Shown here: positions 36,733-45,880 of the stretch, one piece after another
Layout: each line of letters begins with the position of its first letter
How positions within the stretch are numbered: position 1 is the first letter of the stretch
From: Anaerolineales bacterium
GTDB lineage: Bacteria > Chloroflexota > Anaerolineae > Anaerolineales > Villigracilaceae
Direction: 5' to 3'
NCBI GenBank assembly: GCA_020851785.1
Contig: JADZCC010000037.1
Span: 17,994 to 81,993 of the forward strand
DNA length: 64,000 nucleotides
Program-made: the position numbers and the translations under genes
The notes under the pieces: generated by a model
Database searches by the model: none
Told to the model about the DNA's origin: nothing
What the model saw: the letters and a program-made list of their open reading frames with translations, nothing else

Positions 36733-37872
36733 TTATAGCCCTTTCTTCGCGGCTTCGACAGATTTCTTCGCCGCGTCGGCGAGGGTTTCTGCGGTGATCA
36801 TTTTTGCATTTTCAAGGAGTTTGCGGCCTTCTTCGGCGTTGGTTCCCACCAACCGGACAACCATCGGAACGTTCGGTTTGACCTCGTCCATGGCGACCAA
36901 CATTCCGCGGGCCACTTCGTCGCAACGGGTGATGCCGCCGAAGATGTTGAAGAGGATGGCTTTCACGCTTGGATCGGTGAGGATGATGCGCATGGCGGCC
37001 GAGACTTTTTCGGAACTGGCTCCGCCGCCCACGTCCAGGAAGTTGGCGGGTTCGCCGCCGAAGAGTTTAATCACGTCCATGCTGGTCATGGCCAGGCCTG
37101 CGCCGTTGACCATACAACCAATGTTGCCTTCCAACTTGATAAAGGAAAGCCCATATTTGCGCGCTTCAATTTCGGAGGGCGCGTCGGCGTCGGTGTCGCG
37201 CATTTCGTTGATCTCCGGCTGGCGGAAGAGGGCGTTGTCGTCAATCAGCATTTTGCCGTCCAGCGCCACCAGTTTTTTATCTTTGGTAATCACCAGCGGA
37301 TTAATTTCCGCGAGGCTGGCGTCGGTCTTTTTGTAAACTTCATATAAATTCAGGGCCAGTTTGGTGAACTCACGCCAATATTCGCGGGGCAGGTCAATCG
37401 CCAGGGCCACGTCGCGCGCGATGTATTCGCGCATTCCGAGGAGCGGGTCAATGTGGACTTTGACGATTTTTTCCGGGGTTTTGGCGGCGACTTCTTCGAT
37501 GTCCACGCCGCCCGCGGCGGAGGCGATGATCACCGGGCGTTTGGCGGAGCGGTCGTCGGTAATCGCAAAGTAAATTTCCTGATCAATGGCCGAAGCCTCG
37601 TCAATCAACACTTTGCGGACGGGCAGTCCTTTGATTTCCATGGCCAAAATTTGCGTGGCCAGTTGTTCGGCTTCCGCCGAGTTGTTGGCCAGCTTTACGC
37701 CCCCGGCTTTGCCTCTTCCGCCCACCAGCACTTGGGCTTTAACCACAACGCGGCCGCCCAGTTCGTCTGCAATTTGTTTTGCTTCCTGAGGTGTGGCCGC
37801 CACGCGCCCTTTTGGAATTTGAATGCCATACTTTGAAAAAATTGTCTTAGATTGGTACTCGTGAAGTTTCAT
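36733..37872 (-). CDS. sucC: Succinyl-CoA synthetase beta subunit
   Basis: 379 residues. The ATP-grasp domain begins MKLHEYQSK, with [17 protein letters not shown] for nucleotide binding. The C-terminal ligase part has [13 protein letters not shown]. It is the first gene of the sucCD unit. AAGGGA lies before the ATG, and an extended -10 element is about 40 bp upstream. Confidence 0.97.
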   Translation of the reverse strand: MKLHEYQSKTIFSKYGIQIPKGRVAATPQEAKQIADELGGRVVVKAQVLVGGRGKAGGVKLANNSAEAEQLATQILAMEIKGLPVRKVLIDEASAIDQEIYFAITDDRSAKRPVIIASAAGGVDIEEVAAKTPEKIVKVHIDPLLGMREYIARDVALAIDLPREYWREFTKLALNLYEVYKKTDASLAEINPLVITKDKKLVALDGKMLIDDNALFRQPEINEMRDTDADAPSEIEARKYGLSFIKLEGNIGCMVNGAGLAMTSMDVIKLFGGEPANFLDVGGGASSEKVSAAMRIILTDPSVKAILFNIFGGITRCDEVARGMLVAMDEVKPNVPMVVRLVGTNAEEGRKLLENAKMITAETLADAAKKSVEAAKKGL

Positions 37873-37912
37873 TAGTTTCCCTTGATTAGTAATGAATTAA
37901 AAAAGCAGGGGC

Positions 37913-37921
37913 ATTATACCA
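37913..37921 (-). promoter_or_regulatory. Extended -10 promoter of sucCD
   Basis: TGGTATAAT on the minus strand, 40 bp before the sucC start and just past the terminator of the preceding gene. No good -35 is seen, as expected for an extended -10 type. Confidence 0.55.
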
Positions 37922-37925
37922 CCGC

Positions 37926-37963
37926 AAAAAAACAGAGCAGGGAAATGATTCTCTGCTCTGTTT
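37926..37963 (-). terminator. Rho-independent terminator of the GT39-NHL gene
   Basis: On the minus strand a 10-bp stem AACAGAGCAG/CTGCTCTGTT with 12-base loop is followed by a T-rich run, 5 bp after the stop codon. Confidence 0.9.
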
Positions 37964-37968
37964 ATAAC

Positions 37969-40900
37969 TTAGGGTAGGGTGAACCGCAGGATTCGATTGA
38001 AGAAGCTATCCGTCGCCCATACGTGACCTTCCGGGTCGACTGCAATGCCAGAGGCCAGTCCGAAGTTGGCTTCTCCGTCGCCGTATTCGCCCCAGGTGCG
38101 AATGAGCGTTCCGTTCGGGTCAAACTCCATGATGCGATAGCCTTCCGGGTCGGTGATGAAAACGTGCAATTGATCGTTGACCGCGATGAACGGCTTGTTG
38201 TCCACCGATTGCCCAAACCAGCCGTACACGTCCCATTGCTTATCGGGAGCGAAACTGAGCTGTCCGTCTGTTTCCTGCGGCTTGAAAGTTTGCACGCGCT
38301 GATTCCAGGTGTCCACCACGTAGACGGTTCCGTTTTTGTCCACTGCCACGCCAACTGGTTCGTCAAATTGTCCGGGGTCGTAGCCTGCGCCGCCAAACTC
38401 GGTGATCGGATTGCCGTTGGCGTCAAAGACGACGATGCGCTTGTTGCCGGTGTCGGCAACGTAAACGCGCCCGTCAGAATCCACGGCCAGCCCGCGTGGG
38501 CCGTAGAATGCGTCTGGCGCTTCGCCCTGACCGAAATAGCCCCAGGCTTTCAAGAACCGGCCCTGCGCTGTGAATTTTTCAATACGATGATTCCAAACGT
38601 CGGTGACGTACACCGAGCCGTCTGGCCCGACGGCAACGCCCCAGGGTTCGTTGAACGTGCCGTTGCCAACGGGGATGTTGGTTCCGTCGGCAAACGTGCC
38701 CCAAGCCCGCAGGAGTTTTCCGCTTGAGTCCAAATGTACAACGCGGTTGTTGCGCGAATCGGCCACGTAGAAGGAACCGTCGCTGGCGAAGGCCAACGAG
38801 CGCGGCGCGTTCAGCGGGAGCGAATCGGCTTGCAGTCCAGCAATTTCCAGATCCGACGGCAGGGTGATGAACTTGCCCTCGGTGGGGTCCACTTCTGTGA
38901 CGGTCTGCTGGTTGTTTGTAATTCCATAGCCCCAAATTTGCGAAGCGACGTCGGCTTTGACGTACATCCGCATTCCGTTGGAAGGTTGCCAGGTGGCGAG
39001 GGTTAGATCTTCGCGTCCTTTGGACTGGGCGTAGAGCGTGTAATCGCGATTGAGCCAGATTTGAATAATTCCGGCGCGGATGGCGGGGTTGGTAAAGCCT
39101 TCGCAGAAGTTGGAATAATCTTTCGATTTCCTTAATTTCAAGAAGCTCATGATGCCGCTACATTTATAGTCCTCTGGGAAAGGCTGATTGGGGTCGCGGT
39201 CGCTGACGAGGTTGAAGTAATCCTGCATGGGCCACCACATGCGGATGTAGTCCGTGCGGTAATAGCCCGGCCCGATGGCGGCTTCGATTTTGTCGAAATT
39301 TTTCTGATCGACGATGATGACGGTGGATTCGAGGAGCGATCGAGTGGGCTGGTCGAAGGTGGTTTGGTTGGTGAAGTCGCGCAGGTACCAAACGAACGGC
39401 CAGGAGACGCCCGTATCTGGCGCGCTGGCGTCGTAGGCCAGGGCGACGCCCATGCCGCCGGTCGTCCGTTCGGAGATTTCCTTGGCCTGACTGATAATTT
39501 CCTTGATGCCCGTCGCGCCATGCGCGTAGACAAGAAATTCTGTCGCCTGATCGTAGGTGATATAAGAAGCGCGGAACGCGGCGCGGCCGGTGAGGACGGC
39601 GAGGAAGACGAAGAGGGTGAGGACGACGACGCGGTTGACCATGCTGATGGTCCAGTTGCGGAGGAGGTATCCGGCGCCGATTAAGCTCAGCCAGGCCACG
39701 ATGAACGGCAGGATGAAGGCGTTGGTGGCCTGAAGTTGGACCAACTCCTTGCCCTGAAACGGGGGAGTGGGGCCAAACGCCACAATTAACGCGCTGGACA
39801 AGCTGGCGATGAAGATGGCGAGCGCGCCTAACGTCAGCGCCACCCGCTGGAGTTGGAGCGTTTCCCAGTCCACTTGTTCGATGAGTTGCCCCAACGCCCA
39901 GCCGGTGATCAGGATCATGGGCAGGGTGATGTGGACGGTGAGCCAGGGCATCCTTTCGCCGGCAAAGGTGAAGGCGATGAAGCTCATTACGCTCCAGTAG
40001 GCCAGCAGGCTGAAGAAGTGGAAGAAATTCTTTTGTTCGTTTGGAACGGCAATGACGGGGGCGTTCTCGTTTTCCAGTCCTTCGGGTTCTTCCTCCAGCG
40101 AGGCTTTGGAGGCGGCAATTAGTTTTGGAATGCCGATCCACAAGGCAAGGAGGAAGCCCAACGCGGGCAGAAATTCATACATGGGGATTTGAATCAGCAG
40201 GTAGTAATACCAGGGTTGACTCCCACGATTGACATCCTGCTGGACGATCCAATAGCCCAGCGAGCCGATTGTGCCGGTGAAGAACCCCGCGCTGTTGGTG
40301 AAGACGGTGGTATATAAAATGACGTACGGAATCCAGAAGATGGCCGTGACTTTCAAAAACTTTTCGGGATTCCAAAGCAGGCCAATGACAAAGGCGAGGC
40401 CGAACATCAGGAAGAGGAAGCCGCCGATGATGAGCATGGCTCTCGTATCCAACGCTTGAATTTCTTCAAACGTGGTGGGGATGGTCATCCCGAACCTTTT
40501 TTCCACGAGGTTGATCGGGAATGGTGCGAGGAGCGGCAGGACGATCGTTCCGGCGACCATCAATAAGTCAAACGAGCGTTCGCCGCGCAACCGTTCCCAG
40601 GTGTAGCCGCGCACGCAGAAGAATCCGGCGGCGAGGAAGGCCAGTAGGGTGGTTGTAGCGAGGAGCGTGATCGGGAGCGAAGAATCAGCCGTCGGCGGGG
40701 TTTGAAGCGCAGAGTTGGCTGGGTCGGCCGGAGCGACAGTGGCCGTCGCGGACGTTTTGGCCGCTTCCCGCAGGTGTAATCCATATCCCACGGTGGCGCC
40801 GGTCAATAAGACGGCGACGGATAGCGAAATCACGAAGGCGCGATAATCCGCCAGATTTTCTCTCCAGGGTTTGCGCGTGATTTTGGCAAAGAAGTACACC

Positions 40901-41499
40901 GCCAGATAAATGAGCAATTCAGCGACGTAAATGTAAGAGGTTTCTTTGGAAGTGAAGTGCAAGGCCAGCGCGCCCGCCAGCAGGAACAGATATTTTTTAC
41001 CGCCCAGTTCGAGATGACGCAAGACGGCGTAGAGCATGAGCAAGCCGGAAAAGGCGACGAATAATTCGTTACGCACATAGCGACTGTAATAGAGCATGTA
41101 GGGCGAAATGACCATGAGGAGCGCGGCGATTAATGCGCCCCATTGGCCGAGATATTTGCGCCAGTACCAAACCATGCCGACGGCGGCAATGCCAAATAAA
41201 GCGGAAGGAATGCGGGCGGTGAAGTCGGTGGCGCCGAAGAGGTAGTAAGTTAAGGCGAGGATGTGAAATTGAAAGGGCCCGTGCATCATGGGCGAATGCT
41301 GATAGCCCTGACCGCGATAGAGCAACCATGAGAAGTAGGTGTGCAGGCTTTCGTCGTGACTCATCACGCGGTCTTCCAGTTTGAAGAAGCGCGTCGCTAT
41401 GGCCAGCGCCATGATCAGGGCGAAGATGGCGACTTCGTTGGTGATGGAGGGAAATGCAGGGTGAATGGGGCGATTAAGCCAGGTTGGTTTTTGTTCCAT
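37969..41499 (-). CDS. Agl23-type GT39 membrane glycosyltransferase fused to NHL repeats
   Basis: 1176 residues. The first 700 or so form a GT-C type membrane protein with about 12 helices. The first outer loop has MSHDESLHTYFSWLLYRG, whose acidic residues match the catalytic site of dolichyl-phosphate-mannose protein mannosyltransferases; the phrase HSPMMHGPFQFH is characteristic of the Agl23-like family (TIGR03663). From about 860 to the end are NHL-type beta-propeller repeats (several versions of GVAVDxDGxVYVADTxNxRI), probably outside the cell. A Pro/Ala-rich loop lies near 250-280. It may transfer sugar from a lipid carrier to surface proteins or glycans; the donor is unknown. It is transcribed alone from a strong promoter. 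Confidence 0.9.
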   Translation of the reverse strand: MEQKPTWLNRPIHPAFPSITNEVAIFALIMALAIATRFFKLEDRVMSHDESLHTYFSWLLYRGQGYQHSPMMHGPFQFHILALTYYLFGATDFTARIPSALFGIAAVGMVWYWRKYLGQWGALIAALLMVISPYMLYYSRYVRNELFVAFSGLLMLYAVLRHLELGGKKYLFLLAGALALHFTSKETSYIYVAELLIYLAVYFFAKITRKPWRENLADYRAFVISLSVAVLLTGATVGYGLHLREAAKTSATATVAPADPANSALQTPPTADSSLPITLLATTTLLAFLAAGFFCVRGYTWERLRGERSFDLLMVAGTIVLPLLAPFPINLVEKRFGMTIPTTFEEIQALDTRAMLIIGGFLFLMFGLAFVIGLLWNPEKFLKVTAIFWIPYVILYTTVFTNSAGFFTGTIGSLGYWIVQQDVNRGSQPWYYYLLIQIPMYEFLPALGFLLALWIGIPKLIAASKASLEEEPEGLENENAPVIAVPNEQKNFFHFFSLLAYWSVMSFIAFTFAGERMPWLTVHITLPMILITGWALGQLIEQVDWETLQLQRVALTLGALAIFIASLSSALIVAFGPTPPFQGKELVQLQATNAFILPFIVAWLSLIGAGYLLRNWTISMVNRVVVLTLFVFLAVLTGRAAFRASYITYDQATEFLVYAHGATGIKEIISQAKEISERTTGGMGVALAYDASAPDTGVSWPFVWYLRDFTNQTTFDQPTRSLLESTVIIVDQKNFDKIEAAIGPGYYRTDYIRMWWPMQDYFNLVSDRDPNQPFPEDYKCSGIMSFLKLRKSKDYSNFCEGFTNPAIRAGIIQIWLNRDYTLYAQSKGREDLTLATWQPSNGMRMYVKADVASQIWGYGITNNQQTVTEVDPTEGKFITLPSDLEIAGLQADSLPLNAPRSLAFASDGSFYVADSRNNRVVHLDSSGKLLRAWGTFADGTNIPVGNGTFNEPWGVAVGPDGSVYVTDVWNHRIEKFTAQGRFLKAWGYFGQGEAPDAFYGPRGLAVDSDGRVYVADTGNKRIVVFDANGNPITEFGGAGYDPGQFDEPVGVAVDKNGTVYVVDTWNQRVQTFKPQETDGQLSFAPDKQWDVYGWFGQSVDNKPFIAVNDQLHVFITDPEGYRIMEFDPNGTLIRTWGEYGDGEANFGLASGIAVDPEGHVWATDSFFNRILRFTLP

Positions 41500-41537
41500 G
41501 TACTCTCACCGTTCAAAATTTAATTTTGCAAAGACTG

Positions 41538-41566
41538 ACTATACTTTACTTAAGAAGTTCTGACAA
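41538..41566 (-). promoter_or_regulatory. Sigma-70-type promoter of the GT39-NHL gene
   Basis: TTGTCA and TATAGT on the minus strand with a 17-bp spacer, 38 bp before the start codon. The rest of the 243-bp gap to rlmN (41500-41742) shows no other feature. Confidence 0.75.
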
Positions 41567-41742
41567 GAAATGATTGACTGGCGCAAAGTGAAGTGACAAG
41601 CCTTGAATCATAGCGATGGGAGTTTAAGGGCAGGCTAAAGGTCGAAGCGGATTTTTTAGATTTCAATTTCGCGTAGTCAATATATACTATTAGCCTTATT
41701 CTTCATATAACTAGGGGGATTGGGGGTTTTACGGTTCTAATT

Positions 41743-42813
41743 TTATACCGCCGAGGACGCGCCGGCCAACTGGCCGCAACCCGCTTGAATATCAATCCCG
41801 CGCCGCATCCGAATCGTACACGGAACCCCGGCCTGCTCCAGCGTTTCTTTGAACAGCTGGGCCCGCTGACGGTCGGTCGCCTGGCCCGAATAGCCCAGCG
41901 TGGGGTTGAGCGGAATCGCATTGACATGACAAAGCAAGCCTTTCAGCTTTTGCGCCAGCGCTCTGGCCGTTTCGGGCGTGTCGTTTACGCCGTTAATCAG
42001 GGCCCACTCAAAGGTCACGCGGCGATGCGTTTTCTCAACGTAATACCGGCAGGCCGAAAGCACGTCGTCAATTTTATATTTTTTGGTAATCGGCATCATC
42101 TCCAGCCGTTTGTTGTCGTCCACTTCGTGCAGAGAGATGGCCAAATTCACCTGGCGGCGCTCGTCGGCAAAGCGCTTAATCTGTGGGGCCAACCCAACCG
42201 TTGAAATTGTAAAACGCCTGGCGCCAAAGTTATACCCTTCCGCGTCGTTGAGTCGGTCAATGGCTTCCATGCTGTTTTCGTAATTATGAAACGGTTCGCC
42301 CATGCCCATCAGCACCACGTTCGTCACCGCTTCATTTTCGGCTTTCAAAACGCGGGCGTAATACAAAACCTGCGCCACGATCTCGCCGCTGGTCAGGTGG
42401 CGCTTAAAACCCATTTGACCGGTGGCGCAAAAGACGCATCCCATGGCGCAACCGGCCTGCGTGGAAATACATAAGGTGTTGCGAACTTTCGCCGCCGAAT
42501 TTTCGTGATCGTCGGCCGGGTCGCCATAGCGCATGAGCACCGTTTCAATCAAGCGCTGATCGGGCAGTTGAAATAAAATCTTCTGGGTATGCCCGTCGGA
42601 TGAATTTTGTTGGGCGTTCACTAAAAACGGGGCAAAGCTAAAATGCCCGGCCAGCTTCTCGCGCAAGGGTTTGGGTAGGTTGGTAAACGCTTCGGGCGTG
42701 GCATATAAATGTTGGTACAGGCCCTGCCAAATTTGTCTGGCGCGGTAGGCGGGTTCGCCCCATTCTTTGAGGCGTAAAGTCAGCGTGGGTAAATCCAGAT
42801 CATAAATTAACAT
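41743..42813 (-). CDS. rlmN: Dual-specificity 23S rRNA/tRNA adenine C2-methyltransferase
   Basis: 356 residues, normal length. The radical-SAM cluster is C122-x3-C126-x2-C129 (GCAMGCVFCATGQMG). The C-terminal cysteine C346 (IQAGCGQL) fits the methyl-accepting/resolving cysteine of RlmN. GMGEP, for SAM binding, is present. RlmN methylates A2503 of 23S rRNA and A37 of some tRNAs. Confidence 0.96.
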   Translation of the reverse strand: MLIYDLDLPTLTLRLKEWGEPAYRARQIWQGLYQHLYATPEAFTNLPKPLREKLAGHFSFAPFLVNAQQNSSDGHTQKILFQLPDQRLIETVLMRYGDPADDHENSAAKVRNTLCISTQAGCAMGCVFCATGQMGFKRHLTSGEIVAQVLYYARVLKAENEAVTNVVLMGMGEPFHNYENSMEAIDRLNDAEGYNFGARRFTISTVGLAPQIKRFADERRQVNLAISLHEVDDNKRLEMMPITKKYKIDDVLSACRYYVEKTHRRVTFEWALINGVNDTPETARALAQKLKGLLCHVNAIPLNPTLGYSGQATDRQRAQLFKETLEQAGVPCTIRMRRGIDIQAGCGQLAGASSAV

Positions 42814-42892
42814 CCGACCATTTTACTCCACTCAAAAGCGGCTTTACGGATTAGAGAATAGGCATTATTGGAAATTAAAATTCGTAAGTTCT

Positions 42893-42940
42893 CCCTCACC
42901 CTAGCCCTTCTCCCTTTGGGAGAAGGGCCGGGGATGAGGG
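42893..42940. repeat. CCCTCACCC-type palindromic intergenic repeat, full copy
   Basis: A 48-bp self-complementary element: CCCTCACCCTAGCCCTTCTC at the left, GAGAAGGGCCGGGGATGAGGG at the right. It can fold into one long hairpin with a CCTTTGG tip. It is related to the shorter copy at 35825. The rest of the gap 42814-43022 shows nothing else. Confidence 0.75.
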
Positions 42941-43022
42941 CATGTAAGGCGACCTAAAAAAGATAGATGAAGAGTAGGGCAGTCGTAGTCCAAGCGTTTA
43001 ACCCTTTTTAATTTTCGCGGGC

Positions 43023-43028
43023 TATAAT
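43023..43028 (+). promoter_or_regulatory. -10 element of the Ig-like protein gene
   Basis: TATAAT 24 bp before the ATG at 43053, with AGGAGA at 43042-43047 as ribosome-binding site. No convincing -35 is seen. Confidence 0.5.
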
Positions 43029-43052
43029 CGGCGCTTTGTATAGGAGAACGAT

Positions 43053-43865
43053 ATGAAGATGAACACAAATACGTCACGCACGACCATTTTATGGGGAGCG
43101 GTTGGGTTTCTGGTTTTGGCCGGAATCATCACGCTGATTTTTTCGTTCCGCGGCAACCAAAAAGACGCGGTGGCGGAAGTCAACCTGATTTATACCAACG
43201 CGGCCGCCACGCTGGAAGCGCAACAATTGACCTTGCAAGCCGCGCTCTCCACCGCCACGCCAGACCCCGCTCTGAGTACGCCCACTTTGACAGTAACGCC
43301 GCTCACCAGCCCGACGGCTGGTCTGCCGCCAACTCTAGCATTCGCCACTTCCACGCTTTCTTCCGCGCCCGTGACCAAATGCGATAACGCCGTCTACATG
43401 GCAGACGTGACCATCCCAGACGGCACGACGTTTGGCCCCGGCGCAACCTTCACCAAAACCTGGCGCGTGGTCAACACCGGAACTTGCACCTGGAGCGCGA
43501 CCTATCAGCTTGTGTTTGTTTCTGGAGATGTGATGAGCGGTAAAGCCGTGGCGCTGGGCAAGACCGTGGCCCCCGGGCAAACTGCGGAGATTTCCGTGAC
43601 CCTTACGGCCGCCGCCACAACCGGAAATTTGAAAGGCACGTGGCGCCTACAAAACGATCAGGCTCAACAATTCGGCGACGCCTTAACGGTAGTGATCAAG
43701 GTCGGCGCCGTCACGGGAACCCCGGCCACAAGCGTAACCAGCGTCACGGCCGCTGTCACCGCCACCATCGAAACGCCCAGCCCCGCCACGCCCACGCCGA
43801 CGAATACATCTGTTCCAGCGGATACGCCAACCATCACCGAAACGCCGACTACTCCCGGCCCTTAA
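43053..43865 (+). CDS. Membrane-anchored surface protein with NBR1-type Ig-like domain
   Basis: 270 residues. An N-terminal membrane anchor (about 12-30) is followed by a Thr/Pro-rich stretch (70-105). One Ig-like domain (about 110-215) has VTIPDGTTFGPGATFTKTWRV and NTGTCTWSATYQLVF, the pattern of the NBR1 central domain family. A Thr/Pro tail (230-270) is probably glycosylated or wall-spanning. Such domains are very common in Anaerolineae surface proteins. Function is probably adhesion or binding; no enzyme part is present. Confidence 0.88.
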   Translation: MKMNTNTSRTTILWGAVGFLVLAGIITLIFSFRGNQKDAVAEVNLIYTNAAATLEAQQLTLQAALSTATPDPALSTPTLTVTPLTSPTAGLPPTLAFATSTLSSAPVTKCDNAVYMADVTIPDGTTFGPGATFTKTWRVVNTGTCTWSATYQLVFVSGDVMSGKAVALGKTVAPGQTAEISVTLTAAATTGNLKGTWRLQNDQAQQFGDALTVVIKVGAVTGTPATSVTSVTAAVTATIETPSPATPTPTNTSVPADTPTITETPTTPGP

Positions 43866-43963
43866 AGAACGTTGCTTACTTGCAGTTTCTAAAACTGGAC
43901 GCGAAAACCTTTGTCGGTAAAACGCTATAATTTAATTTCCGATAAAGTCTAATTGTTTTTAAA

Positions 43964-43990
43964 AATTCGCGTAATTCGCGTAATTCGCGG
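43964..43990. repeat. Three 9-bp tandem units of ATTCGCGTA
   Basis: Two perfect ATTCGCGTA units and a partial third stand between two convergent genes. No terminator hairpin is seen in this 155-bp gap. Confidence 0.6.
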
Positions 43991-44020
43991 CAAAAGATTT
44001 TGATCTACGTAAGTCATGAT

Positions 44021-45088
44021 TTATTTACAAATTCTGGGGCCGTGAATTTCCTCAGGGAATAAGCCAAAGGCCTGATAGACTGGCAAGCCGTCCCATTCAT
44101 CCTGGGACGGCAATTCCAACGCGTAGGCCACGGTTGGAGCGGTATCCATAATGCTCACGGGGTTGGTGATTTCGCCGGGAGTGACGCCCGCGCCGTAGGC
44201 CACCCAGGGAATTTCCAAATCCTGAATCACCGTGCCGACATGGCCGCGATCGTGGCCGCCATGATCGGCCGTGACGATGATTAACGTGCTGTCTTGCAGG
44301 TTGTCCTTCTTCAGCGCTTCGAGCAGTAAGCCGAGGGCTTCGTCGCCGTTGCGCAGGGCTTTGAGATACGAATCTGACATCCAGCCGTATTTATGTCCAC
44401 GCGCATCGGGACTGCCAAAATGGACGAACATTAAGTCGGCGCCGTTTTCAGCTTCGTGAATTGCGGCTTTCATAATGGTCGTTTCCACACCATAGACGAT
44501 TGAAAAAACATCAGTGGTTTCCGGCTCGGCCAGTTGGCGCATCTTTTCTTTATTGACGACCATCACGGTTTTCAAACCAGCGGCATGAGCTTCGTCGAAA
44601 ATATCCACGCCTTTGGAATAACCTTTGTAGTACGTCACCACGTCCCAATCCACGCCGTGCTTGCTTTGACATAAACCGGAAATCATCGAAGCGTGAGCCG
44701 GCAGAGTGACCGCGTAGTTAATCGTCCGCGCTTTGAGCGTGTACGCGCCATCGCGCATCATCTGCATCAAGTTGGGCATGGGCGCTTTCTCCACTGCGTC
44801 GGCGCGCATCCCGTCGAAGGTGATGATGATCACGTGTTTGATTTTTTCGGCGGGCGTGAGGTTAATCAGCGTGGCGGTGGCCGGGGGGATAGTCGCCTGC
44901 ACGGGCGGGGCTGGCTCCGTCAAAGTGGGGGAGGGAAGCGCCGTCGCAGGAACTACGGTTTGTGAGGGGAGTAAAATCGTGGGGATTTCCGCAGTAGAAG
45001 CAACGCGATCGCCCCACAAGTTTGGGGCGGGCGCGCAACTTTGAAGCAGAAGGATCAACCCGAAGATTGGAACGAGCCGACGGCGCAT
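44021..45088 (-). CDS. Alkaline-phosphatase-superfamily phosphodiesterase lipoprotein
   Basis: 355 residues. The signal peptide ends in lipobox LLLQSC. A Thr/Pro linker follows (to about 75), then the catalytic domain of the nucleotide pyrophosphatase/phosphodiesterase type: metal ligand D in IIITFDGMRAD, nucleophile Thr in AVTLPAHASM, then SPDARGHKYG and TADHGGHDRGHVG for the remaining metal ligands. It acts outside the cell on an unknown phosphodiester or phosphate monoester. The stop and start of the two neighbouring genes touch (45088/45089), so it is co-transcribed with the HAD gene. Confidence 0.92.
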   Translation of the reverse strand: MRRRLVPIFGLILLLQSCAPAPNLWGDRVASTAEIPTILLPSQTVVPATALPSPTLTEPAPPVQATIPPATATLINLTPAEKIKHVIIITFDGMRADAVEKAPMPNLMQMMRDGAYTLKARTINYAVTLPAHASMISGLCQSKHGVDWDVVTYYKGYSKGVDIFDEAHAAGLKTVMVVNKEKMRQLAEPETTDVFSIVYGVETTIMKAAIHEAENGADLMFVHFGSPDARGHKYGWMSDSYLKALRNGDEALGLLLEALKKDNLQDSTLIIVTADHGGHDRGHVGTVIQDLEIPWVAYGAGVTPGEITNPVSIMDTAPTVAYALELPSQDEWDGLPVYQAFGLFPEEIHGPRICK

Positions 45089-45874
45089 CTACCCGACCAA
45101 GCCCGCCAGATCGTCTGCGATTAAATCTATTTGTGGGCGCCAACGTTCGGCCTGCGCCTTTGTAGAAACGCCGCTCAACACCAGAGCCGTGGGACAGCCC
45201 ACCGCCTGACCGGCGGCAATGTCGGTTTCGAGGCGATCGCCAACCACGAGGGTTTCAGCTTTGGAAGCGCCGAGCTTGGCCAGCGAAAGCTCCATGAGGT
45301 AGGGCGCGGGTTTTCCGGCGATGATTGGTTCAACTCCCGTGGCGGTGACGATGACTGAAAACCATGCGCCGGAACCGGGGATTTCTCCGCGTGGGGTGGG
45401 GAAGGTTGTGTCGCCATTGGTGGAATAGAAAGGCGCGCCGCTTCGCACCAACAGGGTGGCTTCGGCCATCTTTTGAAAATTGATCTCGCGGTCAATGCCA
45501 ATGATCACAGCTTCGGCCGCTTGGGCATTTTCCACGCCGAGAATTTCGTAGCCGCGTTCTTCAAGCGCGAGGCGCAAACCCGCTTCGCCGATCATAAAAA
45601 TCTTTGTCCCTTTGGGGTGTTTTTGAGCGAGCAGAAAACCAGCGCCCATGGCCGAAGTGACGATTTGATTCGTTTCAACTTCCACGCCGAGTTTGGCCAG
45701 CTTTTCCTGATATTCCGCCTGCGTCTTTGTGCCGTTGTTGGTGGCGAAGACGAATTTTAGGCCGCGTTCACGAATCCGTTTGAAAGTTGCGGGCAAGTCG
45801 CCGATGGGGGCATCGGCCTTCCAGATGACGCCGTCCATGTCGAGGATCAGCGCTTTGATGTGCGGAGGAATCAT
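45089..45874 (-). CDS. HAD-IIA family phosphatase (NagD-like)
   Basis: 261 residues. Motif I is LILDMDGVIWK, motif II FATNNGTK, the lysine is in IAGKPAPYLM and motif IV is VVGDRLETDIAAG. The C2-type cap lies between motifs II and III. Relatives dephosphorylate 4-nitrophenyl phosphate, glycerol phosphate, phosphoglycolate or nucleotides. The substrate here is unknown. It lies 6 bp after the DUF1028 gene and abuts the phosphodiesterase gene. Confidence 0.93.
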   Translation of the reverse strand: MIPPHIKALILDMDGVIWKADAPIGDLPATFKRIRERGLKFVFATNNGTKTQAEYQEKLAKLGVEVETNQIVTSAMGAGFLLAQKHPKGTKIFMIGEAGLRLALEERGYEILGVENAQAAEAVIIGIDREINFQKMAEATLLVRSGAPFYSTNGDTTFPTPRGEIPGSGAWFSVIVTATGVEPIIAGKPAPYLMELSLAKLGASKAETLVVGDRLETDIAAGQAVGCPTALVLSGVSTKAQAERWRPQIDLIADDLAGLVG

Positions 45875-45880
45875 AAAGCC

